A stretch of DNA of 64,000 bases from Hymenoscyphus infarciens (lineage: Eukaryota > Ascomycota > Leotiomycetes > Helotiales > Helotiaceae). The position numbers were made by a program, and so were the translations under genes. Positions 10,397 to 22,704 of the stretch are shown here, piece by piece. The stretch lies in the NCBI GenBank assembly GCA_001414345.1, contig LLCB01000041.1, positions 248,001-312,000 on the forward strand. Direction: 5' to 3'. The stretch's first letter is position 1. Every line of letters starts with the position of its first letter. The notes below the pieces were generated by a model. That model was not told the origin of the DNA and ran no database searches. It worked only from the letters and a program-made list of their open reading frames with translations.

Positions 10397-13145
10397 ATGA
10401 GCCCAATGGAGTCGGTGACGCCTTCAGCAGGCCTTCCAGATAGCGTACCGCACGCATACAGTCCACCGACCCCGGAGAAAAGAGCTCGACTGTCCTGTGT
10501 CAATTGCCGCAAGCGAAAGGTGTCTTTCACCCTGTTCCTGAATCCCCTTATCCTATCCGGGGTTTTGTCCGGTCTTTAAAACTGACCAAGCATGTGGATA
10601 GGTGAAATGCGATCGAAGAGAACCCTTCTGTACAGCCTGTGAGAAGCATCAAGAGCAATGTGTCTACCCCCTGGAGAGAAAGCGGGTTGTCCGCCGTTCG
10701 TGAGTGTATACAGCCTATTACTTGTTCCGGAGGAAAACTAATTCGAAAAAGGGCATATAAAGATATGGCTCAGATAGGTGCCCTTGAAGTTCCGATCTCG
10801 CTCACACTAATTCTGAGCACAGGTTGGCGAAAATGGAACGCCTCATCTCGGATTTTGGTGTAACTCCAGGAAGTGAGGAGGGCGCTTCCCCGGCAATCTC
10901 GGATGCCAGTCTACCTGACACTGGTATCAAGAAAGAGAAATCTTTCAAAAGAAATCACCATTTGGTACTACCGTCGCCCGTTGAAGAAACCGATTTCGCT
11001 TGGGCAATTCCTGAAGCAGACCCCCGAACCCCAACAGAACTCACGAAGAAGATCCCAGTTGATCCTGGAGGATTCAAAGGTCTGTAATCAACAATTCCAT
11101 TATGCTTACAGTTTACTGATTAGCGGTTCGCAGGGCCATGCTCTTTATTCTCGGCCAAGGGCGTGAAGTGGGTCAATGAAATGGTTGGTGATGACAGCTT
11201 TAGTCAAATGTTGTCGACCTTCAAATCGACTCGAAGAGCTAGAGAACTTGAATTTGACATGGCAGTCCGGCATCCTTTACCACCTCCGGATATTCTGATT
11301 GCTTGCACCAACTGTGCGTAAAAACGATTGTCCTCAAACATGAATTCAACTAATTGTGATATGAAAGCCTACCTTGCGACACTCAACCGAGATATAAGCT
11401 TGTTCCAAGAGAATGTCATCATGGATGGACTACGAGACTACTTGGCAGGTAATGTTCCTCGTGGGAATGGGGTAAGAAATATCCAATTTTGAACTCCTAA
11501 TGAAAATCGTGCATTTTGGCCATGCCTTGCTTCACGCGTACCATTACTCAGTATCGAAGCTAACCACATTCTCATTTAGTGGTATGCTGCTATAAACATT
11601 GTGATTGCACATGCACTCCGCAATGAGCCAGCTTTAGCTGGACGAATGCCGAACCCAGATTGTGACAAATACGTCTATAACGTGTAAAGTCCATGGTCCA
11701 TGAGGATTTAAGCAGGGTGAGCTGACAAGCCGCAGGTTGGGTTTGATACCTTCAATTATTTTGGCTCCAATAAACGAGCTAAGTGTTGGAGCTCTGCTAT
11801 CCACAGTAAGCATACCTCACTGTTGCTGAGGTAAAAGCTAATAGCCAAGGTACTTTACTTCATGTTCAATTTCGAAAACCAGTCTTCGACGTCAATTCTC
11901 AGCATTGCGTTGCAACATATGAGCATGGCTCGCTATGGCGCCAACGTCAGACCCCAAGATGTCCCTGAGGCGAATTTCCAATGCAGACGAAGGCTTTTCT
12001 GGAATGGTTATGTTCTCGACATGGACCATTCGCTGAGACTCGGGAAACCGACCAGCATTAGCCCAGATATCCCTGTGGATCTGCCTGAACCTATACCTAG
12101 CGATGGGATTGGCCTCCGCAAAGTGGGTGACGTTCACATCCACTTTCTTCGAGAGCACGTCTTACTGGCAAAGATTCAAGGCAAGATGTATGATCGCCTC
12201 TATTCTGACAAATCTCAGCGCCAGACTGCTGAGCAACTATACGCCAACATCGACGAGCTCGACGACGATCTTCAATTCTGGAAAGAGAATTCGCCTGATG
12301 TGCTACAGCCACTGACCCCATTGGATCGTTCCAACTATGAGACCTTAATATTTCTCACTGTTCTTCACTATACCTACTTTCAGTTGATAATCGCCGTACA
12401 TTCTGTGGTATTTCATGGTTTTGGTGCGCATAATGCCAATGACCGAGATGAAAGAATCATTGGGAGTGTGGCGTTGTGTGTTGGTGCCGCCAGAGCTTCA
12501 ATAGCTCTACTAAACTACCACGATAATTCCCATCCATTTACTCGGTATGCACTCCTTGCTTCCAGCGTGTGCTATTTGCGATTAACAACGGAATTTAGTC
12601 ATCTCGTCAATCATGTTGCATGGAGTGTCGATATCTTGTTTATGAATATCCTGCAAAACAAGTCGAGCCCCAAAGTTATGGAAGATCTGAAGCTGTTGCA
12701 AAGAATCATTGAGTTCTACGAATTTTACGATGCAAACTGCAATGAATCAATGGCGTACAAGATCACCAAGTCTATGCACGCCGTTGCCTCGAAAGCTGTC
12801 CAAATGGCTCAGAATGAACCCACCGTGCCTTCGATTGGGGAACAGTTATCAGGGCTCGGGATCAACAACTCCTCCAGGTCCTCATCGGATGCATTTCCAC
12901 GACATTCTTTCGATGCTGTAGAAGAAGCAACCAGTGGATTCCATGTTAACAACATAAATCACTCGAATGGTCTTCCGGGTGTTGCTGGTGTTGACAATGG
13001 GTTCAATTCGATGCCGTTTTTGGATTCGGAATGGATGATGCCTCTTGGTTTTCAACCTGAGTACTGGCAAGACCCCTGGGCCAACGTTTTTCAGGACCCA
13101 GATTTATCTGAGTTGAAATCAGAACAAACGGATGTCAATTATTAG
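10397..13145 (+). CDS. Zn2Cys6 fungal transcription factor
   Basis: Eight exons by my reading: 10397-10519, 10602-10699, 10823-11079, 11134-11313, 11368-11471, 11580-11683, 11736-11805 and 11850-13145, giving 743 residues. The first intron splits the DNA-binding domain. Cysteines 34, 37, 44, 51, 54 and 61 fit CX2CX6CX6CX2CX6C exactly, with the basic stretch RKRKVKCDRR. A linker follows at RVVRRSLAKMERL. The middle homology region (fungal-specific TF domain) runs from about ACTNSYLATLNRDISLF through the large last exon, including HMSMARYGANV. The last ~100 residues are Ser/Asn-rich and end with a tryptophan/acid patch (EYWQDPWANVFQDPDL), a plausible activation region. It should bind CGG-type half sites as a nuclear regulator; targets are unknown and no adjacent cluster points to one. 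Splice sites were read by eye; exons 5-7 are the least certain. Confidence 0.85.
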
Positions 13146-13514
13146 AAAGGATATCTGAGTTTATGTCGAGAACTCTCAAGGTTCGGAGAAATCAGGCGAC
13201 CATTTTGGCAGGGCGAAGCAAGAACTTTTAAATCGCACGCGGCGGTTTGCTCCGGGTTAATTGCCGTTGCGTGTATTTTTACTTCCGTAGCCCAACGATG
13301 GAATGTTCTGCATCGAAAGGAACGCCACTTGAGGAGGTTATCGAACCAGTTATTGTTTGGTGGTGGTCGGATTTTTCCGAAGTGGTTGGAAAAAGTGGCT
13401 CCACCTTCTCACCCATCATACGACCCCCGCGCCTCACGAGGGATGACCACCTATTTACGACCACGCAATACGTCGAACCCGTTTTTCTCACAATTCCTAC
13501 CCCGCAGAGACATT

Positions 13515-13520
13515 TATATA
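13515..13520 (+). promoter_or_regulatory. TATA box of the small two-exon gene
   Basis: TATATA lies about 150 bases before the ATG at 13,666. It is followed by a CT- then CA-rich leader, as is usual for a strongly expressed fungal gene. Confidence 0.45.
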
Positions 13521-13665
13521 GCATCGCTACTCATTCTTTCGATTATTCTCGTCACACAACAATCAAGTCTACTCCACTCACTCAACTCTTGAAACAAAAA
13601 CAAAAACAAAAACCACAAAAACCACAAAAACACAACACAAATTGAACAACTCTCCTCTCAGCATC

Positions 13666-13988
13666 ATGAGTACGACAAAAATCGCCGTCGCTGCCCTTGC
13701 AGGCGCCGGTGCGGTCCTAGCGGTCAATAAATTTACGAAACCTTCAAAGGCACATTCTATCGCTAGTGGGATGAGACATCAGTTGGATGATTATAACGCG
13801 ACGGTTCATCCTGAGCAAGATGGCTTGTAAGTTCATCTACAGCCAATCCCCCTCCCTGACACGGCAACTAATCATCAAATAGGGCGACAATTATGAATCG
13901 CACGAAACTGATGGAGGATGCGAAGAAGCGGAAACCTTGGAACATGACTTATGCGGAACGGGAAGCACTGCATTCAGAGACGAAGTAG
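13666..13988 (+). CDS. Small 88-residue protein with hydrophobic N-terminal segment
   Basis: Two exons, 13666-13826 and 13883-13988, joined by a 56-bp GTAAGT..AG intron, give 88 residues. Residues 5-20 are an Ala/Gly/Val helix (IAVAALAGAGAVLAV) that could be a membrane anchor or uncleaved signal. The rest is polar, with MRHQLDDYNATVHPEQDGL and a basic C-terminal part ending MTYAEREALHSETK. No family is recognised. The upstream TATA box, CT-rich leader and clean intron argue that it is real. The start chosen has a good context; an upstream in-frame ATG at 13,642 is possible. Confidence 0.65.
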
Positions 13989-15804
13989 GCTTTCGGACAT
14001 GGGCATTCTTTGTACATTTTTTTTTCTTCGCGGGAGTTATCCTTTTTTGGAGCGTGGTTTCCTTGCTCTTTGTTTGTGGTTGCATCCAGTTGGCTTGGGT
14101 TGTTTCCCTGTGTGGACAGGACGATGCTGCTGTTATTATGGCGATGCATTTGTTTTTGGCGTTGCGAAATCGAGGCAACTGCCATCGTATTTGATAGAGG
14201 GGTTGGTTGGATCAAGGCTTTCAGATGTTAAGAGGAAAATTTGATAAATTCATCTATTGATTTTCCTTGTTGACTTGTGATTTGTGGGTCCCAGCGTATG
14301 GATCGGGTTGAGCAGGGAAGTTGGGCCCTACTCTATTTTACTCTATGTAAGTCCATTTTTTTTACTTGGCTACTGGAGAAGGATATCGGCTCGTAGGTTA
14401 TCTGTGGATAGTGCAACCTTCGAGAAGCACAGCTGTTTGTAGGTAAACTGAGAGGACACCCACCAACTTGAAATGTTGGCTTAGATGTTTGATGGAATAC
14501 CTGGCTATACAACCAGGCCGGGAAAGAACGGAGGAGCGGACGATGGAGACACCGACGGAAGTGCTATGGACCGGCGATGGAGGAGTCAATCAAAAGAATA
14601 TCGGGGAGGAATTACTCTAGTTGATGATGAAAAGGGGGTTAACAATGCTCCAACTCGAGTTAGTCATCGCACTCGCCTCTAGCTGCGCGGAGTTCGAGGA
14701 ACTAGGTTTGGAAGGAATGTGAAGCGTGGAAGTTAAGGGGTAAACCCTAGATAGAGTTCAGAGATAAAAATTCATCTTGGTTTTTGGTTTTCTTTTATAC
14801 AAAGAGAGATCGATCCTGTTATTCGTCGGTCGTAATATTGTAATGAGAGCGATCCCTTTAGCTATACCTGGCTTGTTTAGTCTTCAAAGAGAGAAGTGAC
14901 GTTTCTTGAATTTTTGTATCTTTTTTTTTCGCGAGTCCGATTATGGCGATACATAGTCAACCAGCTAAATTACAAGGACGTATACTAGAAAGGCATGGAT
15001 GGGTTTAGTTCTTTTTGGGGATTGAATGCAGAGACTTCTATTGAATTGCTGACTTAGACACAGTTACACAGAAATAAAGGACAATTGATTGCAACACTCC
15101 CAAGCAAGACTTGGAACAATTTGACGTCAATGCATTTCTAGGAAGTATGCCCGCAAATTCAAGCTGGATCCCTACCTTTAAGACCTTTTGTAGCCTCAAA
15201 ATCAAGAAACCAGAGGCCCAGTCGTCACTGGGATAAGTAAAAGTCTTCAACTGGAACTAGCTCACCGACTGTTAATTGATTTCCCTTGAAAGAGATTGAC
15301 AGTCCTGGCGCAAAATAGTCATGCTATATATCTGAACCATTGAGTTCAAATCAGCGTGAAACTTTCTCTCCGGGTATTTTGGGGAATCCCCTAAGAAGCA
15401 CCACCAAGTCAGCATTCTTCCCTTTCGCTCCTTCAAAGAGTAGGGTTATCACTAGTAGCCAATGGCAAGACTTCCGGCCCTCTTCCTTCTCTGCGCTTCC
15501 TTCGCCCGTCGAGTCTGTAGGCTAATTGTTAATTGTGTGCACTGTGATATCGAGGTCAATTTGCTTTCTGTGAAGCCAGGATTCTGGTAGCCGGTTGTGA
15601 GTTCCTCGGGTATAGCCCCAAGAGTCGGTATTATGAAGCTCGTACCTTGCCTTCTCAACCCAGACTAAGAGCCTCCTTGCGGGCCCAGACCCAAACTATT
15701 TACCATCCTTCGCAAGCATCCAGGCACCAAAAAAAAAAAGGAAAAGAAAGGAACTGAAAAAAGGAAGATGTGTAATTCGGAAATATTTGAGAGCGGAGTT
15801 CGTA
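13989..15804. other. Gene-free region
   Basis: No supported gene on either strand. The first few hundred bases are probably the 3' untranslated region of the small gene. There are short poly-T/poly-A runs. Confidence 0.4.
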
Positions 15805-16619
15805 CAGTCAGTTGCGTTTTAAGCTTGAAAAGTTTGGTTTGGTTTAGTTCTACTTATTATATATTTAACTATATATAAGAAGAGTAAAAGGTTTAGAGAA
15901 AATCTTCTATTTGTTCTTAGAACTACTAGAATAGCTCTTAGAGTTTCTAGATTCGTTGTTAGTATTACTAGATAACGCTCTATTCTTTATATATATCTCT
16001 AGCTACTTCTTATATACCTCTAGTTCTTCTTATCTAGCCTCTTTATTATACTTCTTTGCTGGTCCCTACCTGTTTTTCTCTAGTACCTCCTTCTTTTCTT
16101 ATCTAGCTCTCTCTCTCTTTCTCTTGTTTCCTTCTCCTTCTCCTTCTCCTTCTCCTTTCTTTACCTTCTCCTTCTCCTTTCTTTACCTTCTCTTTATTCT
16201 TTTCTTATAGTTCTTAGTATACTAATTAATCTATTACTCTCTTATAAGACCCACTTAGTTAAGAATAGCTTAAAAGATAAGGTGAATATACTCTTTACTA
16301 TATCTAATATCTTTTATAATATCTTATAGAGTAGAAGTACCTACGCTATTATTAATTACTTTATAAATAGTCTTTTTTTTCTTTATACGTGATTTAAGAG
16401 TCTATAGCTTAGAAGATATATTCTAAGAGGTAGAGAATGCTTCGAGAGGTAGATAAGGCTTTAAGAGGTAGGTAGAGAGCTATAGCTGTTTTAGGTCTAG
16501 TGTTATAGCTATTATAGATATAGTTAACGTTTTTTATTATTCTTACGTATAGATATTTTATATAACAAGTAGAACTAAACTGAACCACCTATATTTTAAG
16601 CTTAAATCGCAACTGGCTG
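15805..16619. mobile_element. 815-bp RIP-mutated TIR element with TA target duplication (mariner/pogo-like)
   Basis: The left end begins CAGTCAGTTGCGTTTTAAGC after TA (15803-15804). The right end, read in reverse, begins CAGCCAGTTGCGATTTAAGC and is followed by TA (16620-16621). The inverted repeats run about 60 bases and include a shared TTTAGTTCTACTT. The interior is very AT-rich with a CCTTCT microsatellite at about 16,130-16,190. No intact transposase is present. TA duplication and a CAG start fit the Tc1/mariner-pogo superfamily; it is a MITE or an internally deleted copy. Confidence 0.8.
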
Positions 16620-16779
16620 TAAAAGACAAAGGAAATCTGTAATACATCTTTTCCTGAGGCAATTCTATGTAATCCAACAATATCGTAACAAGACCTCCTT
16701 CTACTCTTCCGTTCACTACCCAGAGTCTCGAGTGTCCTAGAACCTCGAAATATCTCGTCCAAAACACCAGTTAATAGCC

Positions 16780-18599
16780 CTATCCTCGGTCAGCATTCCA
16801 TTTCCCACGGAAAATGAGGGGCTGGGAAACATACCAATACATAGGAATCAGTAACTTATTCCTCCAACTCATCGTCTTCGTCAAATACGCCCCCCTCCAA
16901 ATCAACCATGCCGTGCGTCCCTTAATCTCAGTTCCCCCCTTCGCCTGCATGATTGCCTTCATGTTACCGACATAGGTAAGAACTCCCATGTCTGTGAACC
17001 TGAAGCCTTCTTGCTTTCCTATATCTCCGCGATTCAAGTGTTTCCCAAGCCATTTCGCTTCTTGGGATGCTACTTGGGCGGTGGCGGGGAGTTGACCTTG
17101 TTCGAAGACTGAGACGTCGCCGAGGGCGAAGACGTCGTGCATTGTTGCTCCGGTAGGGAGAGGCAGGGTAGGTGCGGCATTTGAGGGGGAGGGGGATGAT
17201 GTACCGTTCCCATTTCTGGGAACGAGTTTTACTCGGAAGTTATCGTCGACGATTAGTCCTCCATTTCTGGGGGATCGTTTAAGCGACCATTTTTTCGAAA
17301 TAGGGTCTTCTTCCATTTGACTTGACAGAGTAGCGGAGGATTTTGGGAAAGTGTGAACATCGTCAAGTGCTTTTTGGATGAACGGATTCATCATGAGCCC
17401 TGTGGACCAAACACACATACCAACCCCAAACTCGCCTTCCTGTTTCGTTTTTAGGGTGTAACATCCCCCATCATTCTCACCCAAAGAAGAAGGAAGTCCT
17501 TGCTTGAGCGACTCAATCTGATGCTCAGTTTTGATTTTTATTCCATCCCGTTTGAAGAGGTTGATTGCGTATTCCGCAAGTTTGCTATCGAACATGGGCA
17601 GGATCTTGGGCGCGATGTCGTAGACTGTTATGGAGACGTGGGGGATTAGGGTGGGGTAGACTTTTTTAAGGTCGTCTTTGCAAAGGTCGAAAAGCTCGGC
17701 TGCGAATTCGATTCCGGTGGCTACAACTCGTTAGATATCTCAAAGAAAGGGGAGCCTGAAGCTACTCACGGCCACCACCGACAATAGCAAATCTTAACAA
17801 GGAGTCTCTCAATTCAGGTGAGGTTGTTGGTAGTGCGGCAGCTTCAAAACCTGAGTAATGTCAGTATGTCCTTCCTTGAATGAAATATAGAAACAACAAG
17901 CAATTGTAAAGACTTACATTCCAAAATCCTCCTTCTTATCCTCTTAGCATCAACAACGTCCTTCAAAAAATACGCATTCTCCCTCACCCCAGGCGTCCCA
18001 AAAGTCTGAGAATAACACCCCACAGCTACAACAAGCTTATCATAATTCAGATCAAAGAGCTGTCCTTTCTTCTTCCCCTTCTCATTCCCCTCAGAATCAT
18101 AGACTGCATCTCTCCTAACCGCTTCTTCAATAGTAAGTCTCTTCTCGTTAAAATTCACATCATCAGCCCAGCCTTGGTAGAACTCTACACCCGACGATCG
18201 TGCTCTCACGGACTCAAGAGTTGTTCTGAATTCCAAAGTTCCCACGGCCGTAGAAGCGAGAAGCGGGGTGAAGGCAAAGTAGGAGCGGGGGGAGACGACT
18301 ACGGGTTGGAATTTTTTCTTGTCTAATTCTCGGGAGAGGACGAAGCCTGACCAGCTGTGAGGTGTTAGCAAGTTCATCTTTTTTCAAGAATAACTTACCC
18401 TGATCCGAGAATGACTACCCGTTCACGTCCTTCTCATATTTTTAGTCCCCATTTTTAAGAGATAGGAAAATCTGGACTTACCCCCTTGACTAGCATCCAA
18501 ATCTTGAGTTGATAACGCCCTCCGAAGGATCCGATTTAGCGACGAAGTCGTCTGAATCCTCATAGACTTCATCGTATATGATTCCACGATTCTATTCAT
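16780..18599 (-). CDS. Alternative (type II) NADH:ubiquinone oxidoreductase, mitochondrial
   Basis: Five exons (18599-18482, 18432-18399, 18354-17918, 17850-17770, 17720-16780) give 536 residues. The basic, Ser/Arg-rich first ~35 residues look like a mitochondrial presequence. The FAD-binding motif is VVILGSGWSG (45-54) and the NADH-binding motif is FAIVGGGPTGIEFAAEL (217-233). GVRENAYFLKDVVDAKRIRRRI, the late VFALGDVS and the C-terminal MSWRNKLLIPMYW membrane-anchoring helix are family signatures. These single-subunit enzymes pass electrons from NADH to ubiquinone without proton pumping, at either face of the inner membrane. No EF-hand insertion is seen, so it is the calcium-independent form. 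Internal versus external orientation cannot be read here. The nearest in-frame codon upstream of the chosen ATG is not a start. Confidence 0.93.
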
Positions 18600-19191
18600 T
18601 GTCGAACGAAGCAAATATAATAACGAGGATCCTTATGTCTTCTCTCAATGACCAGAAGCATACAAAGATTTTCAGTGCTCGAAAAAAGGTTAGTAGGTGT
18701 GGTCGGGTTCACCCGGAGGGGTAACTGAGGCCAACCTAATGAATCACTCGGAACACGGGTTCAGCTTGGATCCGAGAATTTTGGTATTTATTCCTCAGCT
18801 TTTTACAAGACGAAGCGGGACTTGATATTGAACGAGGGTCTCCTTCAATTCAAAAAAATAACAATTTGCGATGACGTCTCTCGGGGAATTTTGAATACCG
18901 AGCTATTATTCGGGTACCTACGGACCGGGCCGCAGCATTAACTCCGATCATCGGCTTAGGTGCCGATATCTTTCTGAATTGCGGCAGAAATGAGTGACAA
19001 AGTAGCTAGCTATACACAAAATAACTCCATCCAACGTAGTTTTTATATTTTCTCTAACAATAGCAAGTTAGCAAACTGATGTCAATCATTTCGACATCGT
19101 GAAGAAAAGCTACCGACCTACCGACCTAGTAGAGACTTGGAAAGCACTTCAAATGATCGGAATTTTTCAATGTTTTACAGTATATATTCAT
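18600..19191. other. Intergenic region between two minus-strand genes
   Basis: It contains the promoter of the NADH dehydrogenase gene and the 3' end of the SAM37-like gene. No additional feature is supported. Confidence 0.4.
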
Positions 19192-20674
19192 TTAGCTTAC
19201 AATCTCCGTAGTCGTTACACCATTGGGGCCAATATCAACATCCACCTCTGCAACCGGCGCACCCTGTGCCTCTATCCCTCTTTGCCGATGCGATTCAGCA
19301 TCCATATGATTTGCATAAATTGACAAGGCAGATCCAGCATCACCAAAACTATCCAATCCACTGCTATTGCGCTTCTTAGATTCCGGGCTCTCTGGTAGAG
19401 AGATAAACCCCTGCTGGAACATATAACCCAAGAACAATCCCACACCAGCCACCAAGCTTCCAATTGCAGTGATACTCTGCCAGTTTGAGCTCTGTAGCTC
19501 ATCGCCAGGCGCCTTTCCACCGTGTTGTCGCATTCGCGTATTTCTCCTCAATTGACCTACAACCGGTATCGAATCTGCGACGTTGCTCAAGAACACCCCT
19601 CCAACCCCTACTACACCACTATTATATGGAACTTCCCAGGGTAACGAGCTCTTGCCACCTTTTGAGGTTGTACCTTCCGTCCTCGTAGTCAAAAATGCAT
19701 CGTCAACATCTGCAGGTCCCCCAAAAACCAGTTGTCCCAACTCTTCCGTCCAAGCACATAAATCCGGGAATTTCTTCCGCATTGTCTCTGCCAACCAAGG
19801 TTGTGGTAATTCGGGAACAAGCATCAGAGACAGATATCCCAATGCTAGACAATCCAGACTCGAAAAATGTGTATTTGATACCAGGTACTGCTTTTTACCC
19901 TTGAGCTTTTGCAGAGGCCCGAAAAAGTCCGTTGCTAAAGCATCGAGTTTGATCTTGGCCGTGATTTCTGGGTTTTGTGCTATCAGGCTTGTTACTGTGG
20001 TTGCTCGTTTTCGTAAGCTTGCGGGTATGAAAGATGCATCTCCTTGTTGGGGCTCTCCCTCTTGGGTGTCAAGGTCAAGTGAAGAGAGACCTAGATGTGC
20101 GGTTCTTTCTTTCGCGGTCGCTCGTACGGCGGTAGGTGTTAGATATGGGAGAGGAAACGATTGGATCGTGTTGTATATTGGACGGGTGGTTGTTGTGTAG
20201 TTTTGGGATGAAACGTAGAGGGAGAGATCGAGGAGGGGTTGGCCGTGGGATTCGACAAAAGACGAGAATCTGCAGACAAAACATGTAAGCAGCGATTCAA
20301 TGTGCCATCACAAAGGCCAAAAATCCAACTCACGCAATACAATCCGCGCCTTCCAACTCCGGCAGGCCTGCGTCAAGAACCCATTCTCCCGAGGAGTATT
20401 GTGCAAGGTAGTGGAATATGTTCCTGAAGCCCCCAATCCATATGTCACCGTTCCTCAGAGCAGGTAATTCATCTGGAGGACACAATTAGATACATCTGGT
20501 AGGGAGAACTCGGCGACACCTACTCGTGGGACTCAAGGCCGGGTCGCTAGTGGCAACCAGCGCCCATTTCCCCCTGGGTACAGCTTGTTGGAGATATGCG
20601 ATTGCAGCTAAGCAATGGGGATCAATTGAGGCTAGAGAGAAGGCGGGGCCCCAGACATGGAGCTCGAGGACCAT
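19192..20674 (-). CDS. SAM37/metaxin-like mitochondrial outer-membrane sorting protein
   Basis: Three exons (20674-20524, 20472-20334, 20269-19192) give 455 residues. The N-terminus, MVLELHVWGPAFSLASIDP, followed by SPTNELPALRNGDIWIGGF, is the thioredoxin-like GST N-domain of metaxin/Sam37. LGYLSLMLVPELPQPWLA, with the WTEEL region after it, is the GST C-domain (about 239-275). A single hydrophobic segment at about 363-383 (TAIGSLVAGVGLFLGYMF) is the expected membrane anchor near the C-terminus. Family role: part of the sorting and assembly machinery that inserts beta-barrel proteins into the mitochondrial outer membrane. It neighbours another mitochondrial gene on the same strand, with no operon-like link implied. 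Sequence divergence in this family is high, but the N-domain motif is clear. Confidence 0.85.
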
Positions 20675-21808
20675 GTTGTGGTGGTGAGATGTTGTGCTTT
20701 GGGTGTGTTTCGGGTGTTGCGCTGATTTCAATGCGAGCGCCAGTGCGAGTTTGTCCTCGAAGGGTTATATGAGGTACAGTACAGCAATTCCGAAAAGTCA
20801 CAACGTTAAGCTTGTTTCATCAACGAGGTACAAGTACGGGCGTTGTAATGCTTGGTGTTGTGGTGTTGCGTGATAGCTCTGCTAACACTTAGGTACTTGG
20901 TGAAGCTTCATCCAGTTTCGCCAAGAAATGGCCCCCTTTACACGCTAGCACGTGATCTACCCTCCTTATATGTGGGGGTTTTGTTTTTATTCCGATCCAT
21001 CAGCAGCAATATGTTCGAAACCACAACATGCCCGAAAATTCGGCTTTGAATACCCTCTCGATTTTTTGTGTCAGTCAAGAAACCTGATGTCAAATACAAA
21101 CTGTTACTCTATCCGTAACTGTCACCCCGCACACGGCATATCACACGATCCACACCATCGGTTCCTGCCTTGATTTCCATCGTTGGATTCGATGTCTTCT
21201 CTGTATGGAGGGATGCTTCTGGTACCTCATTCAACACCACCAACACCACTAATCGGTGACAGGCGAGGTTGACTTGCCGGCGCCGAAGATCCAGCACTTT
21301 CCGCCTCAGCCAACTACCACGCGGGCGTGCAACGTGAGGTTGGTGGAAACAGTAATTGTCATCCAGGCACAATTCACCCATTGACCACATGGCTTCGGAT
21401 GTGGTGTTAGGGTTGCAACAAAGAGATATGTTGTATTCCCCCCCCCCCTTCCTCTTTTCTCGACGGCATATCGTCTCACCACATGATAAGCTTACCTATT
21501 CATATCTACATGCATCATGCAACTGTCTGAACACAATATACTGATATAATTTACAGACCGACGATCCCCCAAAGCAATAAATCCGTCAATAAATCCGTAG
21601 CCCTAAATGAATGCTTTCCTCGGCAAGCCAAAAGGGGTATACAGGATACAGGATACACGGGAAGGAAGCCTGTCACCGCTTTCTGGATATCTTTGCCTTC
21701 TGGTGCATCAAATCCACAACATCACAAGGTGCATCACCGTCAGGCCCCCTGAAGATCACACCATCAATGAGAAGCGTTTCGCAAATAGAAAAGCCTCTGT
21801 AGATCATG

Positions 21809-21810
21809 TT

Positions 21811-21847
<37 letters not shown>

Positions 21848-21851
21848 TGCA
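21809..21851 (+). repeat. CAG/CAA trinucleotide microsatellite
   Basis: About 14 triplets alternating CAG and CAA. In one frame it would encode polyglutamine, but no surrounding gene supports that. Confidence 0.85.
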
Positions 21852-22696
21852 TTCGATATTCGCTATTCGCGGTCTCAGCCTGCATTAAGCGATGGACTGG
21901 AGGGGCAAACCATTTTCCTACCAGAGTATATCTCAAACTGTACCTCTTCACCAGAGACGCCCAAAACGCCATAGAGTTATTCCTCAGCCCTAGCGTTATC
22001 CAAGAGAGTTATCTACTGTGCCTCTCTCGCACTTCAAGACACACCCCAACAATAACCACGCAGGAACGATCTCGTTGCCTCCCTCAACTTCCCCAGCCCA
22101 CTCCTTGCAGCCAATGGCTGAGGGTATTCGGCTGTGCCACCTAAAGGGGGAACCATCATCTGACTCACCCACACCAAAACCTCGTCAGCACCCAAAACTC
22201 TAGCTCACAATCATGTTTGTTGGAATGGTGAGAGAACAAAATGAGCCACAAAGAACAGCCTTCGGCCCATCCCATTCCCGATATCCCGTGTGTCTATCGT
22301 GATGACGGAAGAGACATACGAATCTCATCGGAGGTGGGATCCGTTTTCCAGTTCAAAGCTTTACGAACCACACGTCCCGAAGGGAAAAGCCGTGCATCAA
22401 CATGCGGATTGTCATGATTATCCAAATGGGTTAATTCCAAAGGATGGATACGATTCTTACTGTATTAGAATCAAAAGCGGTGTTCCCCAAAAACATGGAA
22501 ATTGGGTTACATTCAGCCAGTTGCCTAGATTCCCAAGTCTTTCGATATAATCCTTCCCGCTGTGGGCTGCCGTCCCAAGAAATCAACCGGGGACGTGTTG
22601 TGTGCCACCTCCTCACTCCCACTGGTGTTCTCAAGCCTTCCCACCTCAAGCCCACGTGGTTTTTGTACGTGGATTGGAATCCCAATTACCCCCCTG

Positions 22697-22704
22697 TATA
22701 AAAG
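22697..22704 (+). promoter_or_regulatory. TATAAAAG core promoter-like element
   Basis: TATAAAAG preceded by a C-rich run and followed by repeated AAAGCCCCTC units, at the head of a plus-strand segment with no obvious coding frame. It could mark the start of a non-coding transcript. Sequence alone cannot confirm activity. Confidence 0.35.

Noticed and set aside
15956..16210. 84-codon frame rich in Ser/Phe/Leu
   Set aside because: It lies inside the RIP-mutated TIR element over a CCTTCT microsatellite.
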